Part shown: positions 1-7,503 of the stretch, in pieces | Layout of the letters: each line of letters begins with the position of its first letter | Position numbering within the stretch: the first letter of the stretch is position 1 | Source of the DNA: Opitutia bacterium UBA5964 | GTDB taxonomy: Bacteria; Verrucomicrobiota; Verrucomicrobiia; Opitutales; Coraliomargaritaceae | Length of the DNA stretch: 18,607 bases | Direction of reading: 5' to 3' | NCBI GenBank assembly: GCA_002430605.1 | Contig: DJBY01000144.1 | Coordinates: 1 to 18,607, forward strand | The notes under the pieces: generated by a model | Told to the model about the DNA's origin: nothing | Database searches by the model: none | The model's input: only the letters and a program-made list of their open reading frames with translations | Program-made: the position numbers and the translations under genes

Positions 1-57
1 CAAGCGACGACGCCACGTGGCAACCTGAATCAACCAGCACCACATTACTTTTCATAG
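1..57 (+). CDS. 3' end of an upstream gene, probably of a Bat operon (partial)
   Basis: The frame starting at base 1 is open and ends with TAG at 55-57, four bases before the ATG of the next gene. It encodes 18 residues ending in HYFS. The tight spacing suggests translational coupling to the following BatE-like gene. In Bat operons the gene before batE is often batD or a von Willebrand factor A protein, but 18 residues are too few to identify it. The identity is inferred only from position. Confidence 0.45.
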   Translation, partial: QATTPRGNLNQPAPHYFS

Positions 58-61
58 CACT

Positions 62-802
62 ATGAGTTCATCCTTCCGCACCTTAGCTCTCTACAGCCTC
101 ACCGCCATCGCCGCGTTTGCCGCGAGCAGTGAGCCTACATCCCCCTTTCAATCCGGCATTGAAGCGTATCAAAATGCTGAATACGAAATGGCAAAGGCAC
201 AATTTACCGCCGCACTTACGCTCGACGAAACCGCTGCCGCACGCCACAATCTAGGGCTCGCATATTTCAAACTCAATATTCCCGCTGAAGCAGTCTGGCA
301 ACTCGAGCGCGCGCAACTGCTCGAGCCATTCAACGCAGATTACCGCTACAAGCTCGAAGCCGTCCGCCAAGAGCTGGGACTCTTCGCAGGCTCAGCAAAA
401 TGGTATGTCCTCGCCAGCGCAGTACTTCCGAGTAAGACATGGCTCATCCTCGCAACTGTCAGCTTCTGGCTTCTGCTCGCCGTGTTCATCCTCCCCCGCA
501 TCAGCGACACGAAGGTCAGCATCGGCCTCAAAACACTACGTCTCATTAGTATCGCCGCCTTGATTCTTTCGATACCATCGCTCTGGTTCAACTTACGTTT
601 ACTGCAAACAGGCACGATCATAACCGACGAAGCCGCCAGCCTTCACGCCGCGCCCGCCTCCGCCGCCCCCGAAAGTGGCACCGCCCGCCCAGGTGAACGC
701 GCCCGCATCTTAGATCACTACAACAACTTCTACGAGATCGAAACTGAAGGCCAAGCCACAGGCTGGATCTCCAAAGACGCCTTTCGCCCGCTAGCGGATT
801 AA
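62..802 (+). CDS. BatE-like TPR / SH3 membrane protein
   Basis: A 246-aa protein with a signal-like hydrophobic N-terminus (about residues 7-21) and two TPR-like helix pairs (about 28-94, including the RHNLGLAYFKL segment). Two membrane helices follow (about 126-145 and 157-176). The C-terminus is a bacterial SH3-like domain (about 184-243, with FYEIETEGQATGWI). Signal, TPRs, two TMs and SH3 in this order is the arrangement of BatE proteins of the Bat (Bacteroides aerotolerance) operon. These accompany MoxR ATPases and VWA proteins at the inner membrane and probably assemble or scaffold envelope complexes. The preceding open frame ends 4 nt upstream, which supports operon membership. The start has no clear Shine-Dalgarno sequence, which is common in this lineage. 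The domain architecture is clear; the Bat assignment is inferred because the rest of the operon lies outside the window. Confidence 0.72.
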   Translation: MSSSFRTLALYSLTAIAAFAASSEPTSPFQSGIEAYQNAEYEMAKAQFTAALTLDETAAARHNLGLAYFKLNIPAEAVWQLERAQLLEPFNADYRYKLEAVRQELGLFAGSAKWYVLASAVLPSKTWLILATVSFWLLLAVFILPRISDTKVSIGLKTLRLISIAALILSIPSLWFNLRLLQTGTIITDEAASLHAAPASAAPESGTARPGERARILDHYNNFYEIETEGQATGWISKDAFRPLAD

Positions 803-813
803 GCCTAGAATCC

Positions 814-888
814 GTGGCGTCGTTGTTTACAACGGCCTCATCGTGATTGCGTACCAGCTTCGCGGGCCGTTGTAAACAACGACACCAC
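814..888. repeat. 24-bp near-perfect inverted repeat (REP-like)
   Basis: The arms are 814-837 and 865-888. They are reverse complements at 23 of 24 positions and are separated by 27 bases. Each arm contains CGTTGTTTACAACG or its complement, itself almost palindromic, so each arm could also fold alone. It lies just after the batE-like stop. There is no T-run, so a simple intrinsic terminator is unlikely. A mobile REP-type element is the better reading. Confidence 0.7.
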
Positions 889-900
889 ACAGCATTTATA

Positions 901-1153
901 AAAAGTAAAAAAATCGGATTCGTGCGATTGGGTCCCATGGGCGGCAACATTGCACGCTACTTGAAAGACCAGAACTACACCGTCGCAGCGCTCTTTGATA
1001 TTAACAGAATTGACGTCCGAGATCGGCGCGACTGCCTAAACTACACCTACGGCCGTCACATTTGAGCAATACACCAAGCGCATCGAAATGGGCAAAGGTG
1101 AACTAGACAAGTCCGGCATCGCGGAACTGACGTTCAAAGGGCGTAGCGTTTAG
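901..1153 (+). pseudogene. Fossil of a 6PGDH/3-hydroxyisobutyrate dehydrogenase-like gene
   Basis: Frame 1 from 901 encodes KKIGFVRLGPMGGNIARYL followed by a strand ending ALFDIN. This matches the N-terminal NAD(P)-binding Rossmann motif (IGFxGLGxMG) of the 3-hydroxyisobutyrate / 6-phosphogluconate dehydrogenase family. After about 1006 the similarity moves to another frame, giving ELTSEIGATA, then a stop (TAA 1037-1039), then TTPTAVT, as expected for the next part of the family. The same frame then runs directly into FEQYTKRIEMGKGELDKSG and ends at TAG 1151-1153. That segment could be the original C-terminus after a large internal deletion. No ATG lies next to the Rossmann start. At about 70 codons it is far below the usual 290 or so residues. 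The Rossmann match is solid; the source of the tail is inferred. Confidence 0.7.
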
Positions 1154-1236
1154 CAGGTTCGGCAGTGATGCCCTGACTTCCTAAGGCCGTGTCGGGAGTC
1201 GAACTTCACGGTTAACTGCCTGCCCACATTAAAATC

Positions 1237-1281
1237 ACAGATTAGTGTAATTACCTCCTTGACGAAATAACACTAATCTGT
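1237..1281 (+). promoter_or_regulatory. Palindromic operator and probable promoter of higBA
   Basis: ACAGATTAGTGT (1237-1248) and ACACTAATCTGT (1270-1281) form a perfect 12-bp inverted repeat separated by 21 bases. A -35-like TTGACG (1259-1264) lies between the arms. A weak -10 candidate, TAACTT (1281-1286), follows 16 bases later at the edge of the right arm. The toxin ATG is at 1296. An operator overlapping the promoter fits autorepression by the HigA antitoxin or the HigBA complex, which is usual for this family. The palindrome is certain; the promoter boxes are tentative. Confidence 0.75.
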
Positions 1282-1295
1282 AACTTTAATGCACT

Positions 1296-1577
1296 ATGAT
1301 TCAAAGCTTCCGGAGCAAAGAAACGGCCAAAATATTTGAAGGCCGCTTTTCACGGAAATTCCCACGCGACATTCAACAACGGGCACTCAACAAACTCCGA
1401 CTCATTGCCTCAGTCACACAACTCGAAACGCTTAAGGTGCCACCTAGCAACCATCTCGAAGCCCTCCGCGGCGACCGTACGGGCCAACACAGTATCCGGA
1501 TCAATCAACAATGGCGTATCTGCTTCATCTGGAAAGACGGCAATGCGCACGACGCCGAAATCATCGACTACCACTAA
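1296..1577 (+). CDS. higB: HigB-type toxin (RelE/ParE superfamily mRNA interferase)
   Basis: A 93-aa protein beginning MIQSFRSKETAKIF, with LEALRGDRTGQHSIRINQQ, then WRICF, then the ending EIIDYH. These are hallmarks of the HigB/plasmid-maintenance killer family: a compact RelE fold that cleaves translated mRNA on the ribosome. The length is normal for the family (about 92). The gene comes first in the pair, the inverted gene order typical of higBA. Its stop is 5 nt before the antitoxin ATG. No frameshift or missing segment is visible, so it may be functional. The palindrome upstream predicts autoregulation. Confidence 0.92.
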   Translation: MIQSFRSKETAKIFEGRFSRKFPRDIQQRALNKLRLIASVTQLETLKVPPSNHLEALRGDRTGQHSIRINQQWRICFIWKDGNAHDAEIIDYH

Positions 1578-1582
1578 GCATC

Positions 1583-1894
1583 ATGAAGACCCAAAACCTC
1601 ATTCCCCTCGACCCTCCGGGCACGATTCTATTGCAAGAATTCATTGAACCCATGGGACTGACCCAAAAAGCCTGCGCTGCAGGTTCGGGCATTCCCTATG
1701 TTCGCTTTAACGAACTCATCCACGGCAAGCGCCGGATCTCTGGCGAATACGCCCTCCGCCTAGGCTACTTTTTTCAAATGGAGCCCCAATTCTGGATCAA
1801 CCTTCAAGCCGACTACGACCTCCGCAAAGCCAGCCGAGTTCAAGGGAATCTAAAGAATAAAATCCACCCCGCATCCGAGCTAATCGCGGTTTAA
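1583..1894 (+). CDS. higA: HigA-type antitoxin (XRE-family DNA-binding protein)
   Basis: A 103-aa protein. The ATG at 1583, 5 nt after the toxin stop, is preferred over an upstream in-frame ATG at 1511 that would overlap the toxin. Residues about 15-70 form a lambda-repressor-type helix-turn-helix (LTQKACAAGSGIPYVRFNEL, then ISGEYALRLGYFF). This is followed by the HigA signature of a large hydrophobic patch, EPQFWINLQADYDL. It should bind and neutralise HigB and repress the pair at the palindrome upstream. The C-terminal 25 residues are polar and probably flexible. Confidence 0.92.
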   Translation: MKTQNLIPLDPPGTILLQEFIEPMGLTQKACAAGSGIPYVRFNELIHGKRRISGEYALRLGYFFQMEPQFWINLQADYDLRKASRVQGNLKNKIHPASELIAV

Positions 1895-2247
1895 GCCGAT
1901 CACGAATCATGCCGTTTCGAGGTCAATTATAATCAGAACGACATGACACTATGCGGAGATTCTTATGCACAAGAATATTACGGAATGCCCCCGACTACCT
2001 TACCCACAGTGCAAAGCGGTGCCGATAAATACGTGAGTTTTTGTGAATTCTCGTGCCTTTTTATGGCTAAACAAATCCAGATGCTGAAGCTCAGAAGTGA
2101 GCTTTCTCCTTATTTGGATAGCGGGTAAGCGTTCCGACTTCACCCTACTTTCGCTCACGCTCCGCGCAGAAGCGTGCTCCACACCAGTCTTGCCTGCTTC
2201 AGCATTGGAACCGCGCTTCAACAATTTCAGCGATTCAGGATTTTAGA
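1895..2247. other. Intergenic stretch after higBA, no convincing gene
   Basis: This stretch contains a TATAAT (1928-1933) without a matching -35 box. It also has a 61-codon open frame (1943-2128) and an overlapping short frame, neither with recognisable similarity. A small hairpin has arms CACGCT (2156-2161) and AGCGTG (2171-2176), in a GC-rich patch resembling other intergenic repeats of this genome. It may hold the worn border of an inserted segment, but nothing can be named. Confidence 0.5.
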
Positions 2248-3270
2248 CTACCCTAGACGTAACGCTGGTTCGATACTGATTGCATCATTCCGCGTGCCTT
2301 CGGGGTCGGCGTAAGCAGCAAAAGCAATCATCGCGGCGTTGTCGCCAGTGTGCTGGGGCTCGGCGATGAGGCACGGCATGCGATAGCGCTTAGCCAATCG
2401 CTGCATCGCAGCGCGGAGTACTTTGTTATTCGACACGCCGCCGGAGAGACCGAGGCTGTTGTAGCTATCGACCTCCAAAATATGCTTGGTCTTGCCAAAC
2501 AGTTGATCGATCACCGCACTTTGATAGGACGCGCAAATATCAGGCAGCATGGCTTCGAGTTCAGCATCGCCCATCTTCTCAATGCGATAACGCAGACTGG
2601 TCTTGAGACCAGAAAAACTGAAGCGACGCTCGTTGCGCGGCGCAATCGACTTGGGGAAATCAAATGCTTGGGCATTGCCCGTGGCGGCTATTTTTTCGAC
2701 ATGTGGCCCGCCAGGATAGGGCAAGCCGAGGAGCTTGGCTCCTTTGTCGAGCGCTTCGCCAGCGGCGTCGTCTACGGTCTCCGCTAACACGGTGAGCTGC
2801 TTGGATTTATTAATCTCAAATAGAATCGTGTTACCGCCCGACACCACAAGGCCAAGGTGCGGCAGCAACGCATCGAATGCATCGGCAAAGCCTGCGGGGT
2901 CCAATTTATGTAGTGTAATGAAAGGTGAATACGCATGGCCGCGCAGGTGATTCACCCCACAGAGCGGCAACTTCCACGCGAGCGCGAGGCTCTTGGCAAA
3001 TGCGATACCGAGCGCAAGGCAACCAGCGAGACCAGGGCCCTGGGTAACGGCAATTTGAGTGATCTCTGACTGGCGCTCCAGAATATCGGTCGCTTCGAGC
3101 AGCGGGAAGAAATTCTTTAAATGCTCGCGACTGGCAAGATCGGGCACCACCCCGCCGTATTCTTTATGCAAGCTGATCTGACTGTGCACCCACTCGCCTT
3201 CGACTCCCTTGGCGGGATCGAACAGTGCGAGCGCGGACTCATCGCAAGAACTTTCAATGGCTAGAATCAT
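2248..3270 (-). CDS. tsaD: TsaD, tRNA N6-adenosine threonylcarbamoyltransferase
   Basis: This enzyme transfers threonylcarbamoyl from TC-AMP to A37 of ANN-decoding tRNAs, working with TsaB and TsaE in bacteria. Visible marks include AIESSCDES near the N-terminus and the metal-binding pair in NHLRGH (H113 and H117 counted from the upstream ATG at 3285). Also present are VSGGNT, the GEALDKGAKLLGLPYPGGP segment and the C-terminal GDNAAMIA with its conserved Asp. The length of about 340 aa is normal. Two in-frame starts exist. The ATG at 3270 gives the usual family start MILAIESSCDE and is preferred. The ATG at 3285 lies inside a short repeat and adds only MFSSQ. It lies downstream of the S41 protease on the same strand with a 244-nt gap full of repeats, so co-transcription is doubtful. 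Confidence 0.95.
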   Translation of the reverse strand: MILAIESSCDESALALFDPAKGVEGEWVHSQISLHKEYGGVVPDLASREHLKNFFPLLEATDILERQSEITQIAVTQGPGLAGCLALGIAFAKSLALAWKLPLCGVNHLRGHAYSPFITLHKLDPAGFADAFDALLPHLGLVVSGGNTILFEINKSKQLTVLAETVDDAAGEALDKGAKLLGLPYPGGPHVEKIAATGNAQAFDFPKSIAPRNERRFSFSGLKTSLRYRIEKMGDAELEAMLPDICASYQSAVIDQLFGKTKHILEVDSYNSLGLSGGVSNNKVLRAAMQRLAKRYRMPCLIAEPQHTGDNAAMIAFAAYADPEGTRNDAISIEPALRLG

Positions 3271-3280
3271 TTGTGAAGAA

Positions 3281-3319
3281 AACATCGAATGTTCATCGTC
3301 GAAGGTCGAACATCGAATT
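3281..3319. repeat. GAACATCGAA-type short repeat at the tsaD 5' end
   Basis: AACATCGAATGTTC is followed by GTCGAAGGTCGAACATCGAA. These are two copies of an AACATCGAA word, the first flanked by its near-inverse GTTC. Similar TTGAACATTGAA / TTGGACGTT words occur at 3514-3546 and 7461-7493. The first copy contains the alternative tsaD ATG (3285). Confidence 0.55.
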
Positions 3320-3513
3320 AGCTAAGGATATAGAAAATGTAGGTTGCAACTGAAAGTGGTAGCGCTGGTGCGCCGGCCAAGGCGTAGCGATTAAAGACTA
3401 GTCTCGCACCGCCGGCTCGTTCGATCAGCGTAACTAACACTGCGTGGATGACCAGCTAACCGGTGCGGTGCGACCTCACAGAGAAATTATATCTCCAAAG
3501 GAGAATCAGACAT

Positions 3514-3546
3514 ATTCAATGTTGGACGTTCAACGTTGGACGTTGG
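3514..3546. repeat. TTGGACGTT/TTCAACGTT tandem short repeat at the S41 protease 3' end
   Basis: The sequence reads ATTCAATGTTGGACGTTC and continues AACGTTGGACGTTGG, an array of imperfect units of about 8-9 bases. On the minus strand it supplies the last codons (TNVQR) and the stop of the protease gene, so the repeat has become the gene's 3' end. Confidence 0.6.
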
Positions 3547-4798
3547 TAGTGATCAACGCGTCGAGCATTTGCTCAGCGACGATACGCTGAGAATCTTTAA
3601 CGGGGGCGAAGCCGAAAGCTGCCGTAAAAGTGGCGTCGCTCATCTTACGCAGATGATGCTCTTGCAGCATGAGCAAAATGGCTTCTTCGGTACTGCGCTC
3701 GACCGTGATATTTGGATAGACGCCGGTGCCGTTGATCGCTTCACCGCTGGGCAATAAATAGCGCGCACTGGTGAGTTTTAACCCATCGCCATCAGGGAAA
3801 GAGTAAACACTTTGCACCGAACCTTTACCGTAAGATTTCTCACCAACCAGGACTGCACGCGCATGATCTCGCAACGCCCCAGAGAAGATTTCGGATGCGC
3901 TGGCGCTATTGCCATCAATCAAAACGATCAGCGGTTGTTGATACGCATCCACAGTGGCCTCGGCATAAAAGACCTCTTCCACGCCACGGCGTGATTGCAC
4001 TGTCAGAATTTTTTGCCCCTCTTCTAGAAAGATTTCGGACATTCGCACGGCAATATCGAGGCGACCTCCCGGGTTGCCACGCAGATCGATAATCAAGCCC
4101 TGCATCCCTGCAGCATTGAGACGGTGAATCGCTGAAACCATTTCCAGATCGGTCTCGTCGATGAACTGACGCACTCGCATGTAACCAGCGGTGCCCGTCG
4201 CCATCTGCACATCGACCACAGAATCGAGCGCAATCGCCAGCCGCTCCAAGTTAAAGGAATGTTCTTCCGCAGTGATGGGGCGCTCGACCTGCAATGAAAC
4301 CATCGAGCCCGGCTCACCGCGAATCCTATCGATCACCTCGCCGAGGGACTCCTCTCGCGTATCGACTCCGTCAACACCGACGATGAAATCACCAGCAAGA
4401 ATACCCCCCACTCCGGCACTGCCTTGCTCAAATACCTGAGAGATAATGATTCGTCCGGAGAATAGCCCCACCTCGATGCCAACGCCGACGTATTCCTGGT
4501 TGGCAGCCATGCTAAACTCCTCGTAGTCGTCGGGCGTCATATACTCGGAGTACGGGTCAAGCGAGCGCACTGCTGCGCGCAAGGCAACATCGGTTAGCTC
4601 TTGGAAGTCCACCTCATCGGCATGGACAAACCCAGACTCCACAATCCGCATCACCATCCCGTAGCGCGAAAGGCTCTGCCAATAATCCATGGAAAACATC
4701 GCGCGCCAATCCGCTCGTGCCGCGAATTGCGAAGCGAGCACCGCCAATATGGCAACGGGGATCACCCAGCGCAGTGTATGCTTGTCCATACACCGCAC
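3530..4798 (-). CDS. CtpA-type C-terminal processing protease (S41 family)
   Basis: A periplasmic or membrane-anchored serine protease cutting near C-termini of envelope proteins. Numbering follows the longest frame (GTG at 4807). A single membrane anchor lies at about 14-31, a helical segment at about 42-95, a PDZ domain at about 100-178 (QEYVGVGIEVGL, AGDFIVGVDG) and the S41 catalytic domain at about 205-370. LIIDLRGNPGG, GNSASASEIFSGAL (nucleophile S303) and GEKSYGKGSVQS (general base K328) are intact, with the normal 25-residue Ser-Lys spacing. Start choice: GAGG at 4807-4810 (complement) is 8 nt before a GTG at 4798, which fits better than GTG 4807 or ATG 4789. The last five residues and the stop come from an intergenic repeat. 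It is divergent from the methyltransferase gene at 5049 and probably transcribed alone or with tsaD. Confidence 0.93.
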   Translation of the reverse strand: MRCMDKHTLRWVIPVAILAVLASQFAARADWRAMFSMDYWQSLSRYGMVMRIVESGFVHADEVDFQELTDVALRAAVRSLDPYSEYMTPDDYEEFSMAANQEYVGVGIEVGLFSGRIIISQVFEQGSAGVGGILAGDFIVGVDGVDTREESLGEVIDRIRGEPGSMVSLQVERPITAEEHSFNLERLAIALDSVVDVQMATGTAGYMRVRQFIDETDLEMVSAIHRLNAAGMQGLIIDLRGNPGGRLDIAVRMSEIFLEEGQKILTVQSRRGVEEVFYAEATVDAYQQPLIVLIDGNSASASEIFSGALRDHARAVLVGEKSYGKGSVQSVYSFPDGDGLKLTSARYLLPSGEAINGTGVYPNITVERSTEEAILLMLQEHHLRKMSDATFTAAFGFAPVKDSQRIVAEQMLDALITTNVQR

Positions 4799-5048
4799 TG
4801 TGTGCACCTCGTCACTGGTTGTAAATATCGGGGATTCATAGATTCGAAATAAAATAACTACCCCAAAAACCTAAAATAGAGATTAAACCTTAATATAATC
4901 GATCGAGGGCTGCCGTCCTCGGCGTCCTCAAGCAGCACCCGCAGACAGCGGAGACGCTGTCCCTCCAAACTAAATTAATTCGAATCAAATAAAGAGAAAT
5001 TCGTATTTATTCTCGACTACTCGAAGATAGGCTCGTTGATCAAATAGC
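4799..5048. other. Divergent intergenic region (S41 protease / methyltransferase)
   Basis: This AT-rich spacer should contain promoters for both flanking genes. TATAAT occurs at 4894-4899 on the plus strand, but no good -35 box stands 16-18 bases before it. A hairpin repeat sits at 4944-4961. Nothing else is recognisable. Confidence 0.4.
4944..4961. repeat. Short hairpin with a GNRA-type GAGA loop (REP-like)
   Basis: GACAGCG (4944-4950), GAGA, CGCTGTC (4955-4961): a perfect 7-bp stem closed by a GAGA tetraloop when read as plus-strand RNA, embedded in a GC-rich patch within an AT-rich spacer. No T-run follows. A dispersed repeat unit is more likely than a terminator. Confidence 0.55.
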
Positions 5049-6044
5049 ATGAACGGGGGCGACAAAACACTATGCGACCAACTCCAGACGAGCTGCGCAA
5101 AAGGCCCGATCAGCTATCGTGACTATATCGACCTCGTCCTCTATGCGGACGACTGCGGCTACTACACCCGTGATCGTGAGCGCGTTGGTCGCAGCACAGA
5201 TCACGATTTCTACACCGCAGAGAGCCTAGGTAAGGTCTTTGCCCAACTCGTTACCACCGCAGCGCACGATCTCCTCGGCGAAACCACTGCCGCGCAATCC
5301 ACTTTCATCGAAATTGCCGCCGAACCTGGTGCGGAGCTGCTCAGTCGCGTCGAGTCGCACCCTTTTGCTGACAGCCGTGTCATTCGCCAAGGCGATGCGA
5401 TCCGCGCCGATGGCCCAGTGGTGATTTTTGCAAATGAGTGGCTCGATGCCCTGCCCTTCCACCGCTTGATCTTTCGCGATGGCCAATGGCACGAACGCGG
5501 CGTGCGCCTCAACGCAGCGAACGCGCTCGAAGATGTGCTGCTCGACCACTTCACGCCGGAAGTCGCTGCCATTCAAGAGCGCCTCCCCGTGCAGGCGCTC
5601 GAAGGCTACGAGCTCGACCTGCCGCTGCAGGCCGAGGCCGCGATTGCCGATCTGCTCGTGCAAGATTGGACCGGCATGCTGCTGCTATTCGACTATGGTA
5701 AGACATGGCAGGCACTTTCCACTGACTGTCCAGCAGGCACCGCCCGCACCTATCAGCAGCACACCCAGGCCAACGACTTGCTCGATCAACCTGGAAAAAA
5801 AGACATCACCTGCGACGTCTGCTGGGACCCACTGGCCGATTTATTGACTGAAAAAGGCCTCCAATCCGTCACCCTTGAGACGCAGGAATCGTTCTTAGTG
5901 CAGCGTGCCCAGCGCGCGGCTGAGTCGATTGTCCGCGACACGGCGGGCATGTTCAGTCCTGACAGGCAGACACTTATGGAGCTGATCCACCCCGCACACA
6001 TGGGCCGGCGCTTTCAAGTGCTATGGGGACTACGAGGCAGCTAA
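5049..6044 (+). CDS. MidA/NDUFAF7-type SAM-dependent methyltransferase
   Basis: A 331-aa member of the Methyltransf_28 family; the mitochondrial relative NDUFAF7 methylates an arginine of a complex I subunit. Family marks in order are GPISYRDYIDLVLYADDCGYY, DFYTAESLGKVFAQL, the SAM region FIEIAAEPGAELL, FANEWLDALPFHRL, LLFDYGKTW, GTARTYQQH and KKDITCDVCWDPL. The SAM-binding glycine motif, usually close to EiGaGrG, reads EIAAEPG and has lost glycines; this divergence may be lineage-specific. The bacterial substrate is unknown. The start at 5049 has no clear Shine-Dalgarno sequence. rpmB follows after 79 nt but has its own strong ribosome binding site. Confidence 0.85.
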   Translation: MNGGDKTLCDQLQTSCAKGPISYRDYIDLVLYADDCGYYTRDRERVGRSTDHDFYTAESLGKVFAQLVTTAAHDLLGETTAAQSTFIEIAAEPGAELLSRVESHPFADSRVIRQGDAIRADGPVVIFANEWLDALPFHRLIFRDGQWHERGVRLNAANALEDVLLDHFTPEVAAIQERLPVQALEGYELDLPLQAEAAIADLLVQDWTGMLLLFDYGKTWQALSTDCPAGTARTYQQHTQANDLLDQPGKKDITCDVCWDPLADLLTEKGLQSVTLETQESFLVQRAQRAAESIVRDTAGMFSPDRQTLMELIHPAHMGRRFQVLWGLRGS

Positions 6045-6123
6045 ATTTTTCTAGAAAAAGGCTTGCTTGGCTGCCACAGCCCCCTACTTTCCTGCCCTTC
6101 ATAACTTTAATCAAGGAACTCTC

Positions 6124-6354
<231 letters not shown>

Positions 6355-6376
6355 TCCGACACAACTTTCCTTAAAC

Positions 6377-6404
6377 GCCTCGGTCTAACGACCGAGGCTT
6401 TTTT
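6377..6404 (+). terminator. Intrinsic terminator of rpmB
   Basis: GCCTCGGT (6377-6384), a 6-base loop CTAACG, then ACCGAGGC (6391-6398), followed by six T (6399-6404). A perfect 8-bp GC-rich stem plus U-tract, 22 bases after the rpmB stop. A second small stem (AGGGGC/GCCCCT, 6413-6429) follows. Confidence 0.95.
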
Positions 6405-6486
6405 GTGCAAGGAGGGGCAGATCGCCCCTTAATAGCTTGATTACCCGCATCTCACACTTCTCACTTTCAATCAGTTACTTCAACCC

Positions 6487-7458
6487 ATGGCATCTTCCAT
6501 CATACGGCGACACTACCCCATTCCGGATCTAAGCTTCCGGGACTTTTGGGATATTTGCTGCCGCTTCCAAACCGTGCATCCCGAATACCGGAATGTCTAT
6601 TTCACGGTGGATGGACACGATTCCTTTATCGTGCTCGACGAGCCTGAAGTCTCGAAAGTTTTAAAGAAGCTCGAAGGTAAAGAGAATCGTGTACGTAAAT
6701 ATTCTGCGCGCTTTTACACAAGTCGCAGCCAGCACAGCGAAGGTTACGGCGTCTCCGAGTTACAATACCGCCCCGCCAACTACGAACGCTATCTCCAAGG
6801 GCTAAATTTCTACAGCGATTCGGTCAATAAGGCTAACTACTATCAATTCGAAGAAGAGATCTACACCAACTATCCCTTCATCGAAAACACCGAGCCCGAA
6901 GTCGAGTTCGGTAAGCCCTGCGAAGTGCTCGCACTCATTATCGACATTCGTGGGTTTAGCCTCTTTTGCGAAGAGCCCAACATCGAGTCGCCCTATACCT
7001 GCGGCCTAATGTCTGCCTTTTACCACATGGTGAATCGCTCACTGCAACGCTTCCCGCCGGAAATGACTAAATTCCTTGGCGATGGCGTGCTCGCGATTTG
7101 GGAGACGACTCCTGCCGACCGTGAGATCGCAGTCAATGTGGCACTCGGAGCCGCGATTAGCTTCCGCAATCAATGGACACAGGTGCAAGACAGCCCACAC
7201 TTCAGCCATGGTGCGCCCAAATCACTCGGCGCGGGCATCTGCTTTGGACTCGCCAGTCACCTCGAGGTAGGCGACGACTACATCGGCCGCCCCATCAACA
7301 TCGCCAGCCGCCTCTGCAGCGTCTGTCCTGGCGATCGCGTCTACGTCGACCGCTCTGTGCCTAACATCCCGCTGCACTTGAAGAAGGAAGAGTTGGTCAC
7401 GCACATTAAGCCCTACGGTCGCCATAACATCTGGGGCTTTATCAATAAAGACGCGTAG
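6487..7458 (+). CDS. Class III nucleotide (adenylate/guanylate) cyclase
   Basis: A 323-aa soluble protein. Residues about 1-140 are an unrecognised N-terminal region rich in Tyr and Phe. Residues about 144-300 are a class III cyclase catalytic domain. Its key elements are ALIIDIRGFS (first metal Asp, D153), KFLGDGVLAIWE (K195 and second metal Asp D199) and DYIGRPINIASRL (N271 and R275, transition-state residues). All expected catalytic residues are present, so it should be active. The Lys and the Asp before YIG favour ATP as substrate by family rules, but this is inference. There is no membrane segment or HAMP domain, so the N-terminal region is the likely sensor. It lies after the rpmB terminator, so it needs its own promoter. 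The stop is 46 nt before the hrpA frame opens. Confidence 0.88.
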   Translation: MASSIIRRHYPIPDLSFRDFWDICCRFQTVHPEYRNVYFTVDGHDSFIVLDEPEVSKVLKKLEGKENRVRKYSARFYTSRSQHSEGYGVSELQYRPANYERYLQGLNFYSDSVNKANYYQFEEEIYTNYPFIENTEPEVEFGKPCEVLALIIDIRGFSLFCEEPNIESPYTCGLMSAFYHMVNRSLQRFPPEMTKFLGDGVLAIWETTPADREIAVNVALGAAISFRNQWTQVQDSPHFSHGAPKSLGAGICFGLASHLEVGDDYIGRPINIASRLCSVCPGDRVYVDRSVPNIPLHLKKEELVTHIKPYGRHNIWGFINKDA

Positions 7459-7460
7459 TG

Positions 7461-7493
7461 AACATTGAATATCGAACGCCCAAGATTGAACGG
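7461..7493. repeat. GAACATTGAA-type short repeat between cyclase and hrpA
   Basis: AACATTGAATATCGAAC, then GCCCAAGATTGAACGG. It is related in word content (AACATTGAA, ATCGAAC) to the repeats at 3281-3319 and 3514-3546. It occupies the position where the hrpA start region would be expected. Confidence 0.45.
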
Positions 7494-7503
7494 TCAATTT
7501 TAG

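Noticed and set aside
618..950. 110-codon minus-strand open frame across the batE-like 3' end
   Set aside because: Arg/Trp-rich shadow of the plus-strand gene and inverted repeat, with no protein-like character.
1186..1220. GGGAGTCGAACTTC resembling the reverse of a tRNA T-arm
   Set aside because: No matching acceptor stem, anticodon arm or D-arm could be traced on either strand.
1943..2128. 61-codon open frame after higA
   Set aside because: No ribosome binding site, no recognisable motif, and an overlapping frame of equal quality; kept only as a note in the intergenic entry.
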